Source: Microtetraspora fusca
GTDB taxonomy: Bacteria > Actinomycetota > Actinomycetes > Streptosporangiales > Streptosporangiaceae
NCBI RefSeq assembly: GCF_001570365.1
Contig: NZ_BBYK01000040.1
Location: 1-64,000, forward strand
Direction of reading: 5' to 3'
Length of the DNA: 64,000 bases
Shown in pieces: positions 25,096-33,767 of this stretch. Each line of letters opens with the position of its first letter. Position 1 is the first letter of the stretch. The notes under the pieces are model-generated. The model ran no database searches, was not told the origin of the DNA, and saw only the letters and a program-made list of their open reading frames with translations. The position numbers and the translations under genes were made by a program.

Positions 25096-26400
25096 GTGAG
25101 TGAAGAGGTGTGGCACATCGAACCGTCCGGACCGCTGCGCGGCGACGTCGAGGTGCGGGGGTCCAAGAACGCGGTCTCCAAGCACATGGTCGCGGCCATG
25201 CTCGGGACCGGTCCAAGCACGTTGCTCAACGCGCCCGAGGTCGGCGAGGTCGGCCTGACCGCGGCCATGCTGGAGGCGCTGGGCATCCACGTGGAGATCA
25301 CGCCGGGCGAGATCACCATCGAGCGGGGCGCCGAGATCCGGCCCCGGGTTCCGGAGGAGTACACCGGGCTCAACCGGATCCCGATCCTGATGCTCGGTCC
25401 GCTGCTGCACCTCGCGGGCGAGGCGTTCGTGCCGCTGGTCGGCGGCGACCCGATCGGGCGGCGGCCGGTCAACTTCCACGTGGAGGCGCTGCGCCTCATG
25501 GGGGCCGAGATCGAGGTCGGCGAGACCGGCATCACCGCCAAGGCGACCCGGCTGCGCGGCAACCGGATCACGCTGCCGTACCCCAGCGTCGGCGCCACCG
25601 AGACGATCCTGATGAGCGCGGTGCTCGCCGAGGGCAAGACCGTCATCAAGGGCGCGGCGATGGAGCCCGAGGTGGTCGAGCTGGCCCTGTTCCTCCAGCG
25701 CATGGGCGCGATGATCGAGATGAGCCCCGACCGGCGCATCGTGATCGAGGGCGTCGAACGGCTGCGCGGCGCCTCCACCTGGCTCGCCGGCGACCGCATC
25801 GAGGCGTTCTCCTACCTGGTGGCCGGGCTGGTCACCGGCGGCGAGGTCCGGGTGCACGGCTGCCCGCAGGACCGGCTGGTCACCGCCATCACCACGCTGG
25901 CGCGCATGGGCGCGCGGTTCGACATCACCGACGAGTGGCTGACCGCCTCCGCCCCCGCCGGCCTGCGGGCGGCGGCGGTGCAGACCGACACGCACCCGGG
26001 CTTCATGACCGACTGGCAGACCCCGCTCATGGTGCTGTTCACCCGTGCAGACGGCATGTCCGTGCTGCACGAGACCGTCTTCGAGAACCGGCTCGTGTAC
26101 GTCCCGGCGCTGCAGAAGATGGGCTGCGAGATAGAGGTGTTCGCGCAGTGCCTGGGCGGCCCGGCCTGCCGCTACCACGACAGCAACGCCAAGCACTCGG
26201 CCGTCGTGCGCGGCGTCTCCAAGCTGCGCGGGGCCGACGTCACGCTGCCCGACATCCGCGCCGGGTTCTCGGCGGTGCTGGCGGCGGCGGTCGCCGAGGA
26301 CACCTCGACGCTGCGCGGCGTGAACCACATCGAGCGGGGGTACCACCGGCCGTTCGAGCAGTTCAACTCCCTCGGCCTGAAGATCCGCAGGGGGAAGTGA
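25096..26400 (+). CDS. UDP-GlcNAc 1-carboxyvinyltransferase (MurA) paralogue with Asp at the Cys position
   Basis: This encodes 434 residues of EPSP-synthase fold. Lys24 in GSKNAVSK, Arg122/Arg123 in GRRP, Asp in TDWQTP, DIRAG and the HIERGYHR segment match MurA, which transfers enolpyruvate from PEP to UDP-GlcNAc in the first wall step. The active-site loop reads VGGDPIGRRP, so Asp118 stands where E. coli has Cys115. The same Cys-to-Asp change makes mycobacterial MurA insensitive to fosfomycin. A LNRIP...LMLGPL segment and a Cys pair (QCLGGPAC) differ from typical MurA. It is not in the dcw cluster, so another murA copy may exist. A GTG start with leaderless geometry is likely. Confidence 0.85.
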   Translation: MSEEVWHIEPSGPLRGDVEVRGSKNAVSKHMVAAMLGTGPSTLLNAPEVGEVGLTAAMLEALGIHVEITPGEITIERGAEIRPRVPEEYTGLNRIPILMLGPLLHLAGEAFVPLVGGDPIGRRPVNFHVEALRLMGAEIEVGETGITAKATRLRGNRITLPYPSVGATETILMSAVLAEGKTVIKGAAMEPEVVELALFLQRMGAMIEMSPDRRIVIEGVERLRGASTWLAGDRIEAFSYLVAGLVTGGEVRVHGCPQDRLVTAITTLARMGARFDITDEWLTASAPAGLRAAAVQTDTHPGFMTDWQTPLMVLFTRADGMSVLHETVFENRLVYVPALQKMGCEIEVFAQCLGGPACRYHDSNAKHSAVVRGVSKLRGADVTLPDIRAGFSAVLAAAVAEDTSTLRGVNHIERGYHRPFEQFNSLGLKIRRGK

Positions 26401-26455
26401 CCTCCTCCCCGAGCCGATCCCAGCCCGAGACTTTGCCCGGAATTCGGTAAAAGCC

Positions 26456-26487
26456 CCGCGCGCCCTCGTTCCGCGAGCGGCGCGCGG
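26456..26487 (+). terminator. Hairpin between the MurA paralogue and the PBP gene
   Basis: CCGCGCGCC (26456-26464) pairs with GGCGCGCGG (26479-26487), with extra CTCG/CGAG pairing inside. It ends the first transcript just before the separate promoter of the PBP gene. Confidence 0.5.
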
Positions 26488-26490
26488 TCG

Positions 26491-26496
26491 TAGTCA
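26491..26496 (+). promoter_or_regulatory. -10-like TAGTCA before the PBP gene
   Basis: TAGTCA ends 7 bases before the GTG at 26504. No ribosome site is visible, so a leaderless transcript is likely. Confidence 0.35.
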
Positions 26497-26503
26497 TGAC
26501 CTT

Positions 26504-28822
26504 GTGACGAATCGACTCGCGTACGCCGGCGCCCTCGGAACGGCCGGCGCGCTCGGCGGCGTCCTGGTCGCCACCATGGCCCTCCCGCTAGTGGGCGGCG
26601 TCGGGCTGGGCGCCAAGGAGGCGGCGAGCGGCTTCACCGAGGAGCTGCCCACTCCGCCGGAGGACCCGCTGCCGGAGATGACCCGGGTGCTGGACCGGCA
26701 CGGCAAGCAGATCGCCCAGTTCTACACGCAGAACCGGCAGTCGGTGCCGATCGGCCGGATCGCCCCGGTGATGCGGCAGGCGATCGTCGCGATCGAGGAC
26801 GCCCGCTTCTACGAGCACGGCGCCCTCGACGTCCGGGGCACCTTCCGGGCGCTGGTGACCAACGCCCAGGCGGGCGGCATCCGGCAGGGAGGCTCCTCCC
26901 TCACCCAGCAGTTGGTGAAGAACCTCCTGGTCAACCACGCCGAGACCGACCAGGAGCGGCGGCTCGCCCAGGTGCAGAACGTCGACCGCAAGCTCACCGA
27001 ACTGCGGTACGCCCTGGCCCTGGAGCGCAAGTACACCAAGGACCAGATCCTCGAGCGCTATCTCAACATCGCGTACTTCGGGGCCGGCGCGTTCGGCATC
27101 CAAGCGGCGGCGCAGCGGTTCTTCGGGGTTGACGCGTCCCAGCTGACGCTGTCCCAGGCGGCGACGCTGGCCGGAGCGGTGCGCGCGCCGTACACCACCG
27201 ACCCCTCGCTGGGGGACCGGCAGCGGCAGGCGCTGCGCGAGCGGCGCGACCTTGTGCTGGAACGGATGGAGGAGCTCGGCGTGATCCGCCCGGCCGCGGC
27301 GCGGGCGGCCAGGTCCAAGCCGCTGCACCTCGACATGCAGTCGGCCGGCGGCGGCTGCGGCCAGAGCCGCTACCCGTACTTCTGCCTGTACGTGCAGCAC
27401 GAGATCCTGACGAACCCCGCGTTCGGCTACACCACGACCGACCGGGAGCGGACGCTGCGGCGCGGGGGCCTCGTGCTGCGCACCACCCTCGACCCGCGGG
27501 CGCAGCGCTCCGCCGAGCGGGCCATCGCGGCGCGGGTCGCGCCCACCGACCACGAGGTGGCGGCGGAGGCGATGGTCGAGCCCGGCACCGGCCGGATCCG
27601 CGCCCTCGCCGCGAGCAAGCACTACGGCAACAACCCCGGCGATCGCAAGAACGGGCCCAACACCACCTACAACCTGCCGGCCGACCAGGCCCACGGCGGC
27701 GGGCAGGGCTTCCAGGCGGGCTCCACGTTCAAGGCGTTCACCTTGGCGACCGCGCTGTCGCAGGGCTGGCGGTTCGGGCAGGGGTTCGAGACGCCGGGCC
27801 GGTTCGTCCCGCGTGAGGGGTACACCGACTGCTCCGGCAAGCCGGTGAACGACCCGCACGCGCGGATCTTCAACGCGGGCGGCGAGGGCTCCGGCGGGCC
27901 GTACAGCCTGGAGCTGGGCACGTGGAAGTCGGTGAACATCTTCTTCATGAAGCTGGAGCGCCGGGTCGGGCTGTGCAACGTCGTCAAGACCGCGCGCAGG
28001 CTCGGGATCGAGCGGGCCGACGGCGGTCCGCTGCGCGAGGTGCCCACCTTCACCCTCGGCGTGAACGAGATGGACCCGACGACCGTGGCCGCCGCCTTCG
28101 CCGCCTTCGGGGCCCGCGGGCGCTACTGCCGGCCGGTCGCCATCACGGAGATCGTGGAACGCGACGGTACCCGCGTCCCGGTCCCGCCGAGTTGCTCGCG
28201 GGGGCTGGAGCCGGAGGTCGCGGACGCCGTCAACCACGTGCTGCAGGGCGTCTTCACCCGGGGCACGATGCACGGGCAGTCGATCGGACGGCCGGCCGCG
28301 GGCAAGACCGGGACGAACAACGGCTACACCTCGGCGTGGTTCGCCGGGTACACGCCGGACCTGGCCGCCGCCGTCAGCGTCGGCGACATGCGCGGCTCGT
28401 ACCGGTTCCCGCTGACCGGGGTGACGATCGGCGGACAGTACTACGGATCCGTCCAGGGCGCCTCGCTGCCCGGCCCCATCTGGGTGAAGTCGATGATCGG
28501 GGCGCTCCAGAAGACCCCGCCGAGCGAGTTCGTCCGGCCGGACATGGCGAGGTTCGGCGGCGGCTTCACGCCCGGCCTCAAGGAGATGCAGGAGGCCGCG
28601 CGCAAGAAGGCGCTGGAGGCCCGGCGCAGGGCTGAGCTCAGGGCGCACCGGGGCCCGCACGACCGGAACCTGCCGGACCTCTTCCAGCTCCTTCGTGGGG
28701 CCCAGCAGGCGCTGACCGGCGAGCAGGCGCCGCCGGCCGACCAACCGGTCCCGGCGCCGCCCGATCCCGCGATCGAAGGGCCGGGCCTGGCCGAGCCGCC
28801 CCGCCTCATCCCGCGCCGATAG
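26504..28822 (+). CDS. Class A penicillin-binding protein (transglycosylase/transpeptidase)
   Basis: A 772-residue bifunctional wall polymerase. An N-terminal membrane anchor (about residues 8-35) precedes the GT51 domain, with catalytic Glu98 in VAIEDARFYEHG, then GGSSLTQQLVKNL and the EKxYTKDQILERYLNIAYFG block. The transpeptidase domain has the nucleophile in GSTFK (Ser407, Lys410), SVN, and KTGT at 601-604. A Lys/Arg/Ala-rich and then Pro-rich C-terminal tail follows. It polymerises lipid II and cross-links stem peptides outside the membrane. It is a single gene after the MurA paralogue and ends at a strong bidirectional hairpin facing dnaE. Confidence 0.94.
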   Translation: MTNRLAYAGALGTAGALGGVLVATMALPLVGGVGLGAKEAASGFTEELPTPPEDPLPEMTRVLDRHGKQIAQFYTQNRQSVPIGRIAPVMRQAIVAIEDARFYEHGALDVRGTFRALVTNAQAGGIRQGGSSLTQQLVKNLLVNHAETDQERRLAQVQNVDRKLTELRYALALERKYTKDQILERYLNIAYFGAGAFGIQAAAQRFFGVDASQLTLSQAATLAGAVRAPYTTDPSLGDRQRQALRERRDLVLERMEELGVIRPAAARAARSKPLHLDMQSAGGGCGQSRYPYFCLYVQHEILTNPAFGYTTTDRERTLRRGGLVLRTTLDPRAQRSAERAIAARVAPTDHEVAAEAMVEPGTGRIRALAASKHYGNNPGDRKNGPNTTYNLPADQAHGGGQGFQAGSTFKAFTLATALSQGWRFGQGFETPGRFVPREGYTDCSGKPVNDPHARIFNAGGEGSGGPYSLELGTWKSVNIFFMKLERRVGLCNVVKTARRLGIERADGGPLREVPTFTLGVNEMDPTTVAAAFAAFGARGRYCRPVAITEIVERDGTRVPVPPSCSRGLEPEVADAVNHVLQGVFTRGTMHGQSIGRPAAGKTGTNNGYTSAWFAGYTPDLAAAVSVGDMRGSYRFPLTGVTIGGQYYGSVQGASLPGPIWVKSMIGALQKTPPSEFVRPDMARFGGGFTPGLKEMQEAARKKALEARRRAELRAHRGPHDRNLPDLFQLLRGAQQALTGEQAPPADQPVPAPPDPAIEGPGLAEPPRLIPRR

Positions 28823-28830
28823 GTCACGGC

Positions 28831-28864
28831 CCCGGCGTGTCCACTGAGGTGTGGACGCGCCGGG
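28831..28864. terminator. Bidirectional terminator between the PBP gene and dnaE
   Basis: A 14-bp stem (CCCGGCGTGTCCAC with GTGGACGCGCCGGG, one T-G wobble) and a 6-base loop lie between the convergent stops of the PBP gene and dnaE. Confidence 0.7.
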
Positions 28865-28885
28865 ACCGCCGTGGGCGGCGCTGCC

Positions 28886-31800
28886 TCAGGCGAGGCAGGC
28901 GGGGCCGAGCAACTGCTTGAGGTCGCCCATGAGGGCCGGAGACGGGGTGACCCGGAGCCGGTCGTCGAGGCGCATGACCGTGGTGCGCGGCCCGTTGTGC
29001 ACCTGAAGGTGGACCTCCGTGGTGCCCGGGTGCGTGGTGAGCACCTCCTTGAGCCGTCCCACGACCGGCGGCGTGCAGCGGGCGACCGGCATGCTCACCA
29101 CCAGCGGCCCGCCCGCCTCCACGGTGAGGTCGGGCGCGGCGACCTCCATCGCGATGATCTTCGCGACGTCCTCGCGCTTGTCCACCCGCCCCTTGACGAA
29201 GACGATCGCGTCCTCGGCCAGGATCGTCGCGCACAGCTGGTACGTGGACGGGAAGATCATCACCTCGATGGCGCCTTCCAGGTCCTCCAGTTGGGTGAGG
29301 ACCCAGGTGTCGCCCTTCTTGGTCACCTTGCGCTGCAGCCCGGACAGGATGCCGCCGACCGTGACGATCTGGCCGTCGGGGCGGCTCTCGTCCTGCAGCG
29401 ACGCGATCGAACAGTCGGCCCCCGAGGCGAGGATGTGCTCGACGCCGAGCAGCGGGTGGTCCGAGACGTACAGGCCGAGCATCTCGCGTTCGAACTGCAG
29501 CAGGGTGGTCTTGTCCCACTCCCCCGGCGGGATCTGCACGTCGAAGGTCTGGTCCTCGCCGCCGTCCACCGCGCCGAACAGGGAGTCCTGCCCGATCGCC
29601 TCGTTCTTCTTGATGTCGATGATCGCGTCGACCGCCTGCTCGTGGACCATCACCAGGCCCTTGCGCACGTGGCCGAACGAGTCGAACGCGCCGGCCTTGA
29701 TCAGCGACTCGATGACCCGCTTGTTGCACACGATCGCGGGGACCTTGCGCAGGAAGTCCTTGAAGTCGGTGAAGCGGCCCTTCTCCTTGCGCGCGGCGAT
29801 GATGCCGTCCACGACGTTGCCGCCGACGTTGCGGATCGCCGAGAGCCCGAAGCGGATGTCGGACCCGCGCGGGGTGAAGTCGAAGTCGGAGTCGTTGACG
29901 TCCGGCGGGAGCACCTTGATGCCCATGCGGCGGCACTCGTTGAGGTAGAGCGCCGACTTGTCCTTGTCGTCCTTGACCGACGTGAGCAGGCCCGCCATGT
30001 ACTCGGCCGGGTAGTTGGCCTTGAGGTAGGCGGTCCAGTACGAGACCAGCCCGTACGCGGCGCTGTGGGCCTTGTTGAACGCGTAGTCCGAGAAGGGGAC
30101 CAGGATGTCCCAGAGGGTCTTGATGGCAACGCCGGAGTAGCCGTTGTCCTTCATGCCCTTTTCGAAGTTCTCGAACTGCTTGTCCAGCTCGGCCTTCTTC
30201 TTCTTGCCCATCGCGCGGCGCAGCAGGTCGGCGGCGCCGAGCGAGAACCCGGCCACGCGCTGCGCGATGGCCATGACCTGCTCCTGATAGACGATCAGGC
30301 CGTACGTCGTGCCGAGGATGTCCTTCAGCGACTCCTCGAACTCGGGGTGGATCGGGGTGATCTCCTGCTGGCCGTTCTTGCGCAGCGCGTAGTTGGTGTG
30401 CGAGTTCGCGCCCATCGGGCCGGGGCGGTAGAGCGCGCCCACGGCGGAGATGTCCTCGAAGTTGTCCGGCTTCATCAGCCGCAGCAGCGACCGCATGCCG
30501 CCGCCATCGAGCTGGAACACGCCCAGGGTGTCACCCCGCCCGAGCAGCTCGTACGTCTTGCGGTCGTCAAGGGGGAGCTTGAGCAGGTCGATGGCGGACC
30601 CGCTGTTCGCCTCGATCATCTTCAGGCAGTCGTCGATGATCGTGAGGTTGCGCAGGCCCAGGAAGTCCATCTTGAGCAGGCCGAGCGTCTCGCAGGTCGG
30701 GTAGTCGAACTGCGTGATGATCGCGCCGTCGGAGTCCCTGCGCATGATCGGGATGTAGTCGGTGAGCACCTCGGACGACATGATCACGCCCGCGGCGTGC
30801 ACGCCGGTCTGCCGGATCAGGCCCTCCAGGCCCTTGCCGAGGTCGATCGTGGCCTTGACGTCCACGTCCTCCTCGTACAGCTTGCGCAGCTCGCCGGCCT
30901 CGTTGTAGCGAGGGTGATCCGAGTCGAAGATCCCGGAAAGCGGGATGTCCTTGCCCATCACGGCGGGCGGGAACGCCTTGGAGATCCGGTCGCCCAGCGC
31001 GTACGGGTAGCCCAGGACGCGGCCCGCGTCCTTGACGGCGGCCTTCGCCTTGATCGTGCCGAAGGTGGCGATCATGGCGACCTTGTCCGCGCCCCACTTC
31101 TCGGTGACGTACCGGATGACGTCACCGCGCCGACGCTCGTCGAAGTCGATGTCGACGTCGGGCATCGAGACGCGCTCGGGGTTGAGGAACCGCTCGAAGA
31201 TCAGGCCGTGCGGCAGCGGGTCGAGGTCGGTGATGCCCAGCGCGTACGCGACGAGCGAGCCGGCCGCGGAGCCACGGCCCGGACCGACCCGGATGCCGTT
31301 CTCCTTGGCCCACATGATGAAGTCCGCGACCACGAGGAAGTAGGACGGGAACCCCATCTGGAGGATGATCCCGATCTCGTACTCCGCCTGCCTGCGGTGC
31401 TCCTCGTCGTATCCCTCGGGCCAGCGGCGGTCCATGCCGGCCCAGACCTGGGCGCGGAAGTAGCCCTCCTCGCTCTCGCTCTCGGGGATCGGGTAGCTCG
31501 GCATCAGGTTCTTGAAGCCGAACATCCCGGACGGATCGACCTTCTCGGCCACCAGCAGCGTGTTGCGGCAGCCCTCCTGCCAGAAGTCGGAGGAGTCGAC
31601 GCCGCGCATCTCGTCGGCGGTCTTGATGTAGTAGCCGGAGCCGTCGAAGCGGAAGCGGTCGGGGTCGGAGAGCTGCTTGCCGGTCTGGATGCACAGGAGG
31701 GCGTCGTGCCCGGCCGCGTCGGACTCGTACGTGTAGTGGGAGTCGTTGGTGACCAGCGGCGGGATGCCGAGCTCGCGGCTGATCCGGATCAGGCCGTCGC

Positions 31801-32404
31801 GGACCCGGCGCTCGATGTCGAGGCCGTGGTCCATGACCTCCAGGAAGTAGTGCTCCTTGCCGAAGATCTCCTGGTATCTCGCGGCGGCCTTGAGCGCCTC
31901 GTCGTACTGGCCGAGGCGCAGCCGGGTCTGGACCTCCCCGGAGGGGCAGCCGGTCGTCGCCATCAGGCCGTCGGCGTGCTCGGCGAGCAGCTCGGCGTCC
32001 ATCCGCGCCCACTTGCGGACGAACCCCTCCGTGTAGGCCCGGGACGAGAGCTTCATCAGGTTGCCCAGGCCGGTCTTGTTCCGGGCCCAGATGGTCATGT
32101 GGGTGTAGTAGCCGCCGGCCGAGACGTCGTCGCTCTTCTGGTGCGGCTCGCCCCACAGCACCGGCTTCTTGCGCATGCGCGACTCGGGCGCGACGTACGC
32201 CTCGATGCCGATGATGGGCTTGACCCCGGCGCCGGTGGCCTGCTTGTAGAAGTCGTAGGCGCCGTGCATGTTGCCGTGGTCGGTGATCGCGATCGCGGGC
32301 ATGCCCAGCTCGCCCACGAGTTTGAACATCTGCTTCAGGCGCGCCGCACCGTCGAGCATCGAGTACTCGGTGTGGACGTGCAGATGCACAAACGAATCAC
32401 CCAT
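28886..32404 (-). CDS. dnaE: DNA polymerase III alpha subunit
   Basis: The 1172-residue replicative polymerase. The N-terminal PHP domain starts [19 protein letters not shown], and its proofreading-type metal motifs are largely kept. The catalytic acidic triad lies in [12 protein letters not shown] near residue 415, followed by fingers and the tandem HhH region. An OB fold (about residues 990-1070: [21 protein letters not shown]) and the tau-binding tail complete DnaE1. The size and OB motif separate it from DnaE2. A weak GGGG lies before the ATG, and TAGGCT occurs at 32451-32446 on the same strand as a possible -10. It is downstream of the DAHPS-CM gene by 112 bases and may be transcribed separately. 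Confidence 0.97.
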   Translation of the reverse strand: MGDSFVHLHVHTEYSMLDGAARLKQMFKLVGELGMPAIAITDHGNMHGAYDFYKQATGAGVKPIIGIEAYVAPESRMRKKPVLWGEPHQKSDDVSAGGYYTHMTIWARNKTGLGNLMKLSSRAYTEGFVRKWARMDAELLAEHADGLMATTGCPSGEVQTRLRLGQYDEALKAAARYQEIFGKEHYFLEVMDHGLDIERRVRDGLIRISRELGIPPLVTNDSHYTYESDAAGHDALLCIQTGKQLSDPDRFRFDGSGYYIKTADEMRGVDSSDFWQEGCRNTLLVAEKVDPSGMFGFKNLMPSYPIPESESEEGYFRAQVWAGMDRRWPEGYDEEHRRQAEYEIGIILQMGFPSYFLVVADFIMWAKENGIRVGPGRGSAAGSLVAYALGITDLDPLPHGLIFERFLNPERVSMPDVDIDFDERRRGDVIRYVTEKWGADKVAMIATFGTIKAKAAVKDAGRVLGYPYALGDRISKAFPPAVMGKDIPLSGIFDSDHPRYNEAGELRKLYEEDVDVKATIDLGKGLEGLIRQTGVHAAGVIMSSEVLTDYIPIMRRDSDGAIITQFDYPTCETLGLLKMDFLGLRNLTIIDDCLKMIEANSGSAIDLLKLPLDDRKTYELLGRGDTLGVFQLDGGGMRSLLRLMKPDNFEDISAVGALYRPGPMGANSHTNYALRKNGQQEITPIHPEFEESLKDILGTTYGLIVYQEQVMAIAQRVAGFSLGAADLLRRAMGKKKKAELDKQFENFEKGMKDNGYSGVAIKTLWDILVPFSDYAFNKAHSAAYGLVSYWTAYLKANYPAEYMAGLLTSVKDDKDKSALYLNECRRMGIKVLPPDVNDSDFDFTPRGSDIRFGLSAIRNVGGNVVDGIIAARKEKGRFTDFKDFLRKVPAIVCNKRVIESLIKAGAFDSFGHVRKGLVMVHEQAVDAIIDIKKNEAIGQDSLFGAVDGGEDQTFDVQIPPGEWDKTTLLQFEREMLGLYVSDHPLLGVEHILASGADCSIASLQDESRPDGQIVTVGGILSGLQRKVTKKGDTWVLTQLEDLEGAIEVMIFPSTYQLCATILAEDAIVFVKGRVDKREDVAKIIAMEVAAPDLTVEAGGPLVVSMPVARCTPPVVGRLKEVLTTHPGTTEVHLQVHNGPRTTVMRLDDRLRVTPSPALMGDLKQLLGPACLA

Positions 32405-32516
32405 GTGACCCCCAACTTCCCGGCGTCTCGCTTCCTGCGCGTCAGAGCCTACGCGCGATTCACCCCACCGGTTACAGCGGACACGTAGATCTCTCCGGCA
32501 TCAGCGCGGGGGTCAG

Positions 32517-33479
32517 TCAGGCCCGTGCACGCTCCTCTTCCGCGAGGTGGAGACCGGCCTCGATCACCGCGTTCATGACCGGGGCGAGCCGTGCCTCGCC
32601 CAGCCGGGGGGCGCGGTGCGCCATGGCCGCGACCAGGCGGCGCTCCCGCTCCATGTCCCGCCCGGCGAACCCGCCGACCGGCTTGAGCCGCTGCACCGTG
32701 CCGGCCAGCGCGACGCGCCGCTCCAGGATGGTGGCGAGGGTCGCGTCCGCCCGGTCGATGGCGGCCCGCGCCCCGGCGAGGGTCCGCGGGGCCTCCTGCC
32801 GTACGAGCGCGGCCAGCACGGTCGCGGCCTCCGTCGCGGCGGCGACGGCGGCTCGCGGCGCGTCCGGCGCGAGCAGCAGGCCGTCGGCTCCGGCCGCGAC
32901 GGCCGCCCCCGCGAGCGCGGCGTCGTGCCCGAGGGCGGCGAGGACCGGGCGGCCCGACCGCTCCCCCGCCGCGCGCATGAGCGCGAGGTCGAGCACCGCG
33001 GCCGAGGCGTGCGTACGGCTCCCGCTCTCGCACAGGACCACCTGGTCGTTGCCCTCGGCCACGCAGTAGTCGATGATCGCCAGCCACTCGTCCAGGGTGG
33101 CGGCGGGGCCGCGCTGCACGACCACGGGGAGGCCGAGCCCGGCCACCGCGCGGACCAGTTGGAAGTCCTGCATCCAGGCCGCCCCCACCAGCACGCCGTC
33201 CGCGCCGGCGGCGACCGCGTCGAGGTCGGCGGCCGAGAACGGCTCGACGAGCAGCGGTCCGCGCCGGCTCGCGCGCGCCTCGGCGATCGCCTCGCCCGCG
33301 GACCGGCGGCCGTGGCCTCCGCGCAGGCTGATCCAGCGGGCGTCGTCGCCGCCGATCACCGCGACCGGCAGCCCCTCCCCCACCGACAGGGCGCCGATCC
33401 GTACGGCGGCGCGGGTCTCGGCGGCCCGCGCGGGCTGGGACGCGGCGGACTCTGGCGTCGCGGCGGCGGTCTGGGACAT
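32517..33479 (-). CDS. DAHP-synthase-like barrel fused to a chorismate mutase domain
   Basis: This encodes 320 residues. Residues about 40-235 follow class I-beta DAHP synthases in order (ADGVLVGAAWMQDFQLVRAV, LPVVVQRGPAATLDEWLAIIDY, GNDQVVLCESGSRTH, AGADGLLLAPD). Several catalytic and metal positions are changed: KRG reads QRG, CERGIRT reads CESGSRT, the DPSHA metal loop reads LGHDA, and KPRTxPYSFQG is missing. Residues 240-315 are an AroQ-type chorismate mutase helix bundle (ARAAIDRADATLATILERRVALAGTVQRLK). So the barrel may be inactive or regulatory and the CM active. GAGGAG lies 5 bases before the ATG. An upstream Tyr/Phe leader peptide and terminator imply control by aromatic amino acids. 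Confidence 0.75.
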   Translation of the reverse strand: MSQTAAATPESAASQPARAAETRAAVRIGALSVGEGLPVAVIGGDDARWISLRGGHGRRSAGEAIAEARASRRGPLLVEPFSAADLDAVAAGADGVLVGAAWMQDFQLVRAVAGLGLPVVVQRGPAATLDEWLAIIDYCVAEGNDQVVLCESGSRTHASAAVLDLALMRAAGERSGRPVLAALGHDAALAGAAVAAGADGLLLAPDAPRAAVAAATEAATVLAALVRQEAPRTLAGARAAIDRADATLATILERRVALAGTVQRLKPVGGFAGRDMERERRLVAAMAHRAPRLGEARLAPVMNAVIEAGLHLAEEERARA

Positions 33480-33526
33480 GTCGGCTCCTCGGATAGGCCG
33501 GCCCCTGGACCGGCTCGTTGACAACG

Positions 33527-33553
33527 AAAAAGGCAGAGACGCTCGTCTCTGCC
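33527..33553 (-). terminator. Attenuator terminator of the DAHPS-CM leader
   Basis: On the minus strand GGCAGAGAC-GAGC-GTCTCTGCC (9-bp stem, 33553-33532) is followed by five T residues (33531-33527). It is a rare classical intrinsic terminator in this genome, and it lies inside the 5' leader, 48 bases before the gene start. Confidence 0.8.
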
Positions 33554-33554
33554 T

Positions 33555-33615
33555 CAGCCGGCTCCGGATGGTCGCTAGATCACGCGCCTGCGACCGGCCC
33601 TCCCGGAGCCGGCTG
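33555..33615 (-). promoter_or_regulatory. 13-bp perfect inverted repeat linking leader peptide and terminator
   Basis: CAGCCGGCTCCGG (minus strand, 33615-33603, in the leader-peptide coding part just after the Tyr/Phe codons) is perfectly complementary to CCGGAGCCGGCTG (33567-33555), directly before the terminator. A ribosome stalled at the aromatic codons would cover the first arm and free the second. The exact antiterminator partner is not resolved by eye. Confidence 0.6.
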
Positions 33616-33639
33616 CGTAAACGTGAAATAGCGAGCCAT
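33580..33639 (-). CDS. Aromatic leader peptide (Tyr-Phe-Thr-Phe)
   Basis: A 19-residue peptide, MARYFTFTQPAPGGPVAGA, encoded in the leader of the DAHPS-CM gene. Three of its first seven residues are Tyr or Phe. AAGG lies about 7 bases upstream of its ATG. Its stop is 27 bases before the terminator hairpin. This is the plan of ribosome-mediated attenuation: low charged tRNA-Tyr or tRNA-Phe stalls the ribosome and prevents termination. An overlapping alternative ATG at 33643 gives a different peptide that also has Phe and Tyr codons, but with poorer spacing. Confidence 0.65.
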   Translation of the reverse strand: MARYFTFTQPAPGGPVAGA

Positions 33640-33716
33640 GCATCGACCTTACCAGCCATGCTCCGCGAACCGGACCGATCCGTCTCAGATATCGGACACA
33701 CCCTTATCCGGCCGGG

Positions 33717-33744
33717 TTGATCCCTTTGTCATCCATGGGACGAT
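33717..33744 (+). promoter_or_regulatory. Kinase promoter, copy 1
   Basis: TTGATC (33717-33722), 16 bases, then GACGAT (33739-33744). The ATGGGACGAT segment is identical to that before the paralogous kinase gene at 40721, with the same spacing to the -35. Confidence 0.5.
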
Positions 33745-33767
33745 CTATGCGTCCAGGAGGGGATTTG

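Noticed and set aside
28871-32488. Plus-strand open frame of 1205 codons
   Set aside because: It is antisense to dnaE, with a low-complexity Val/Arg/Asp composition typical of GC-rich shadows.
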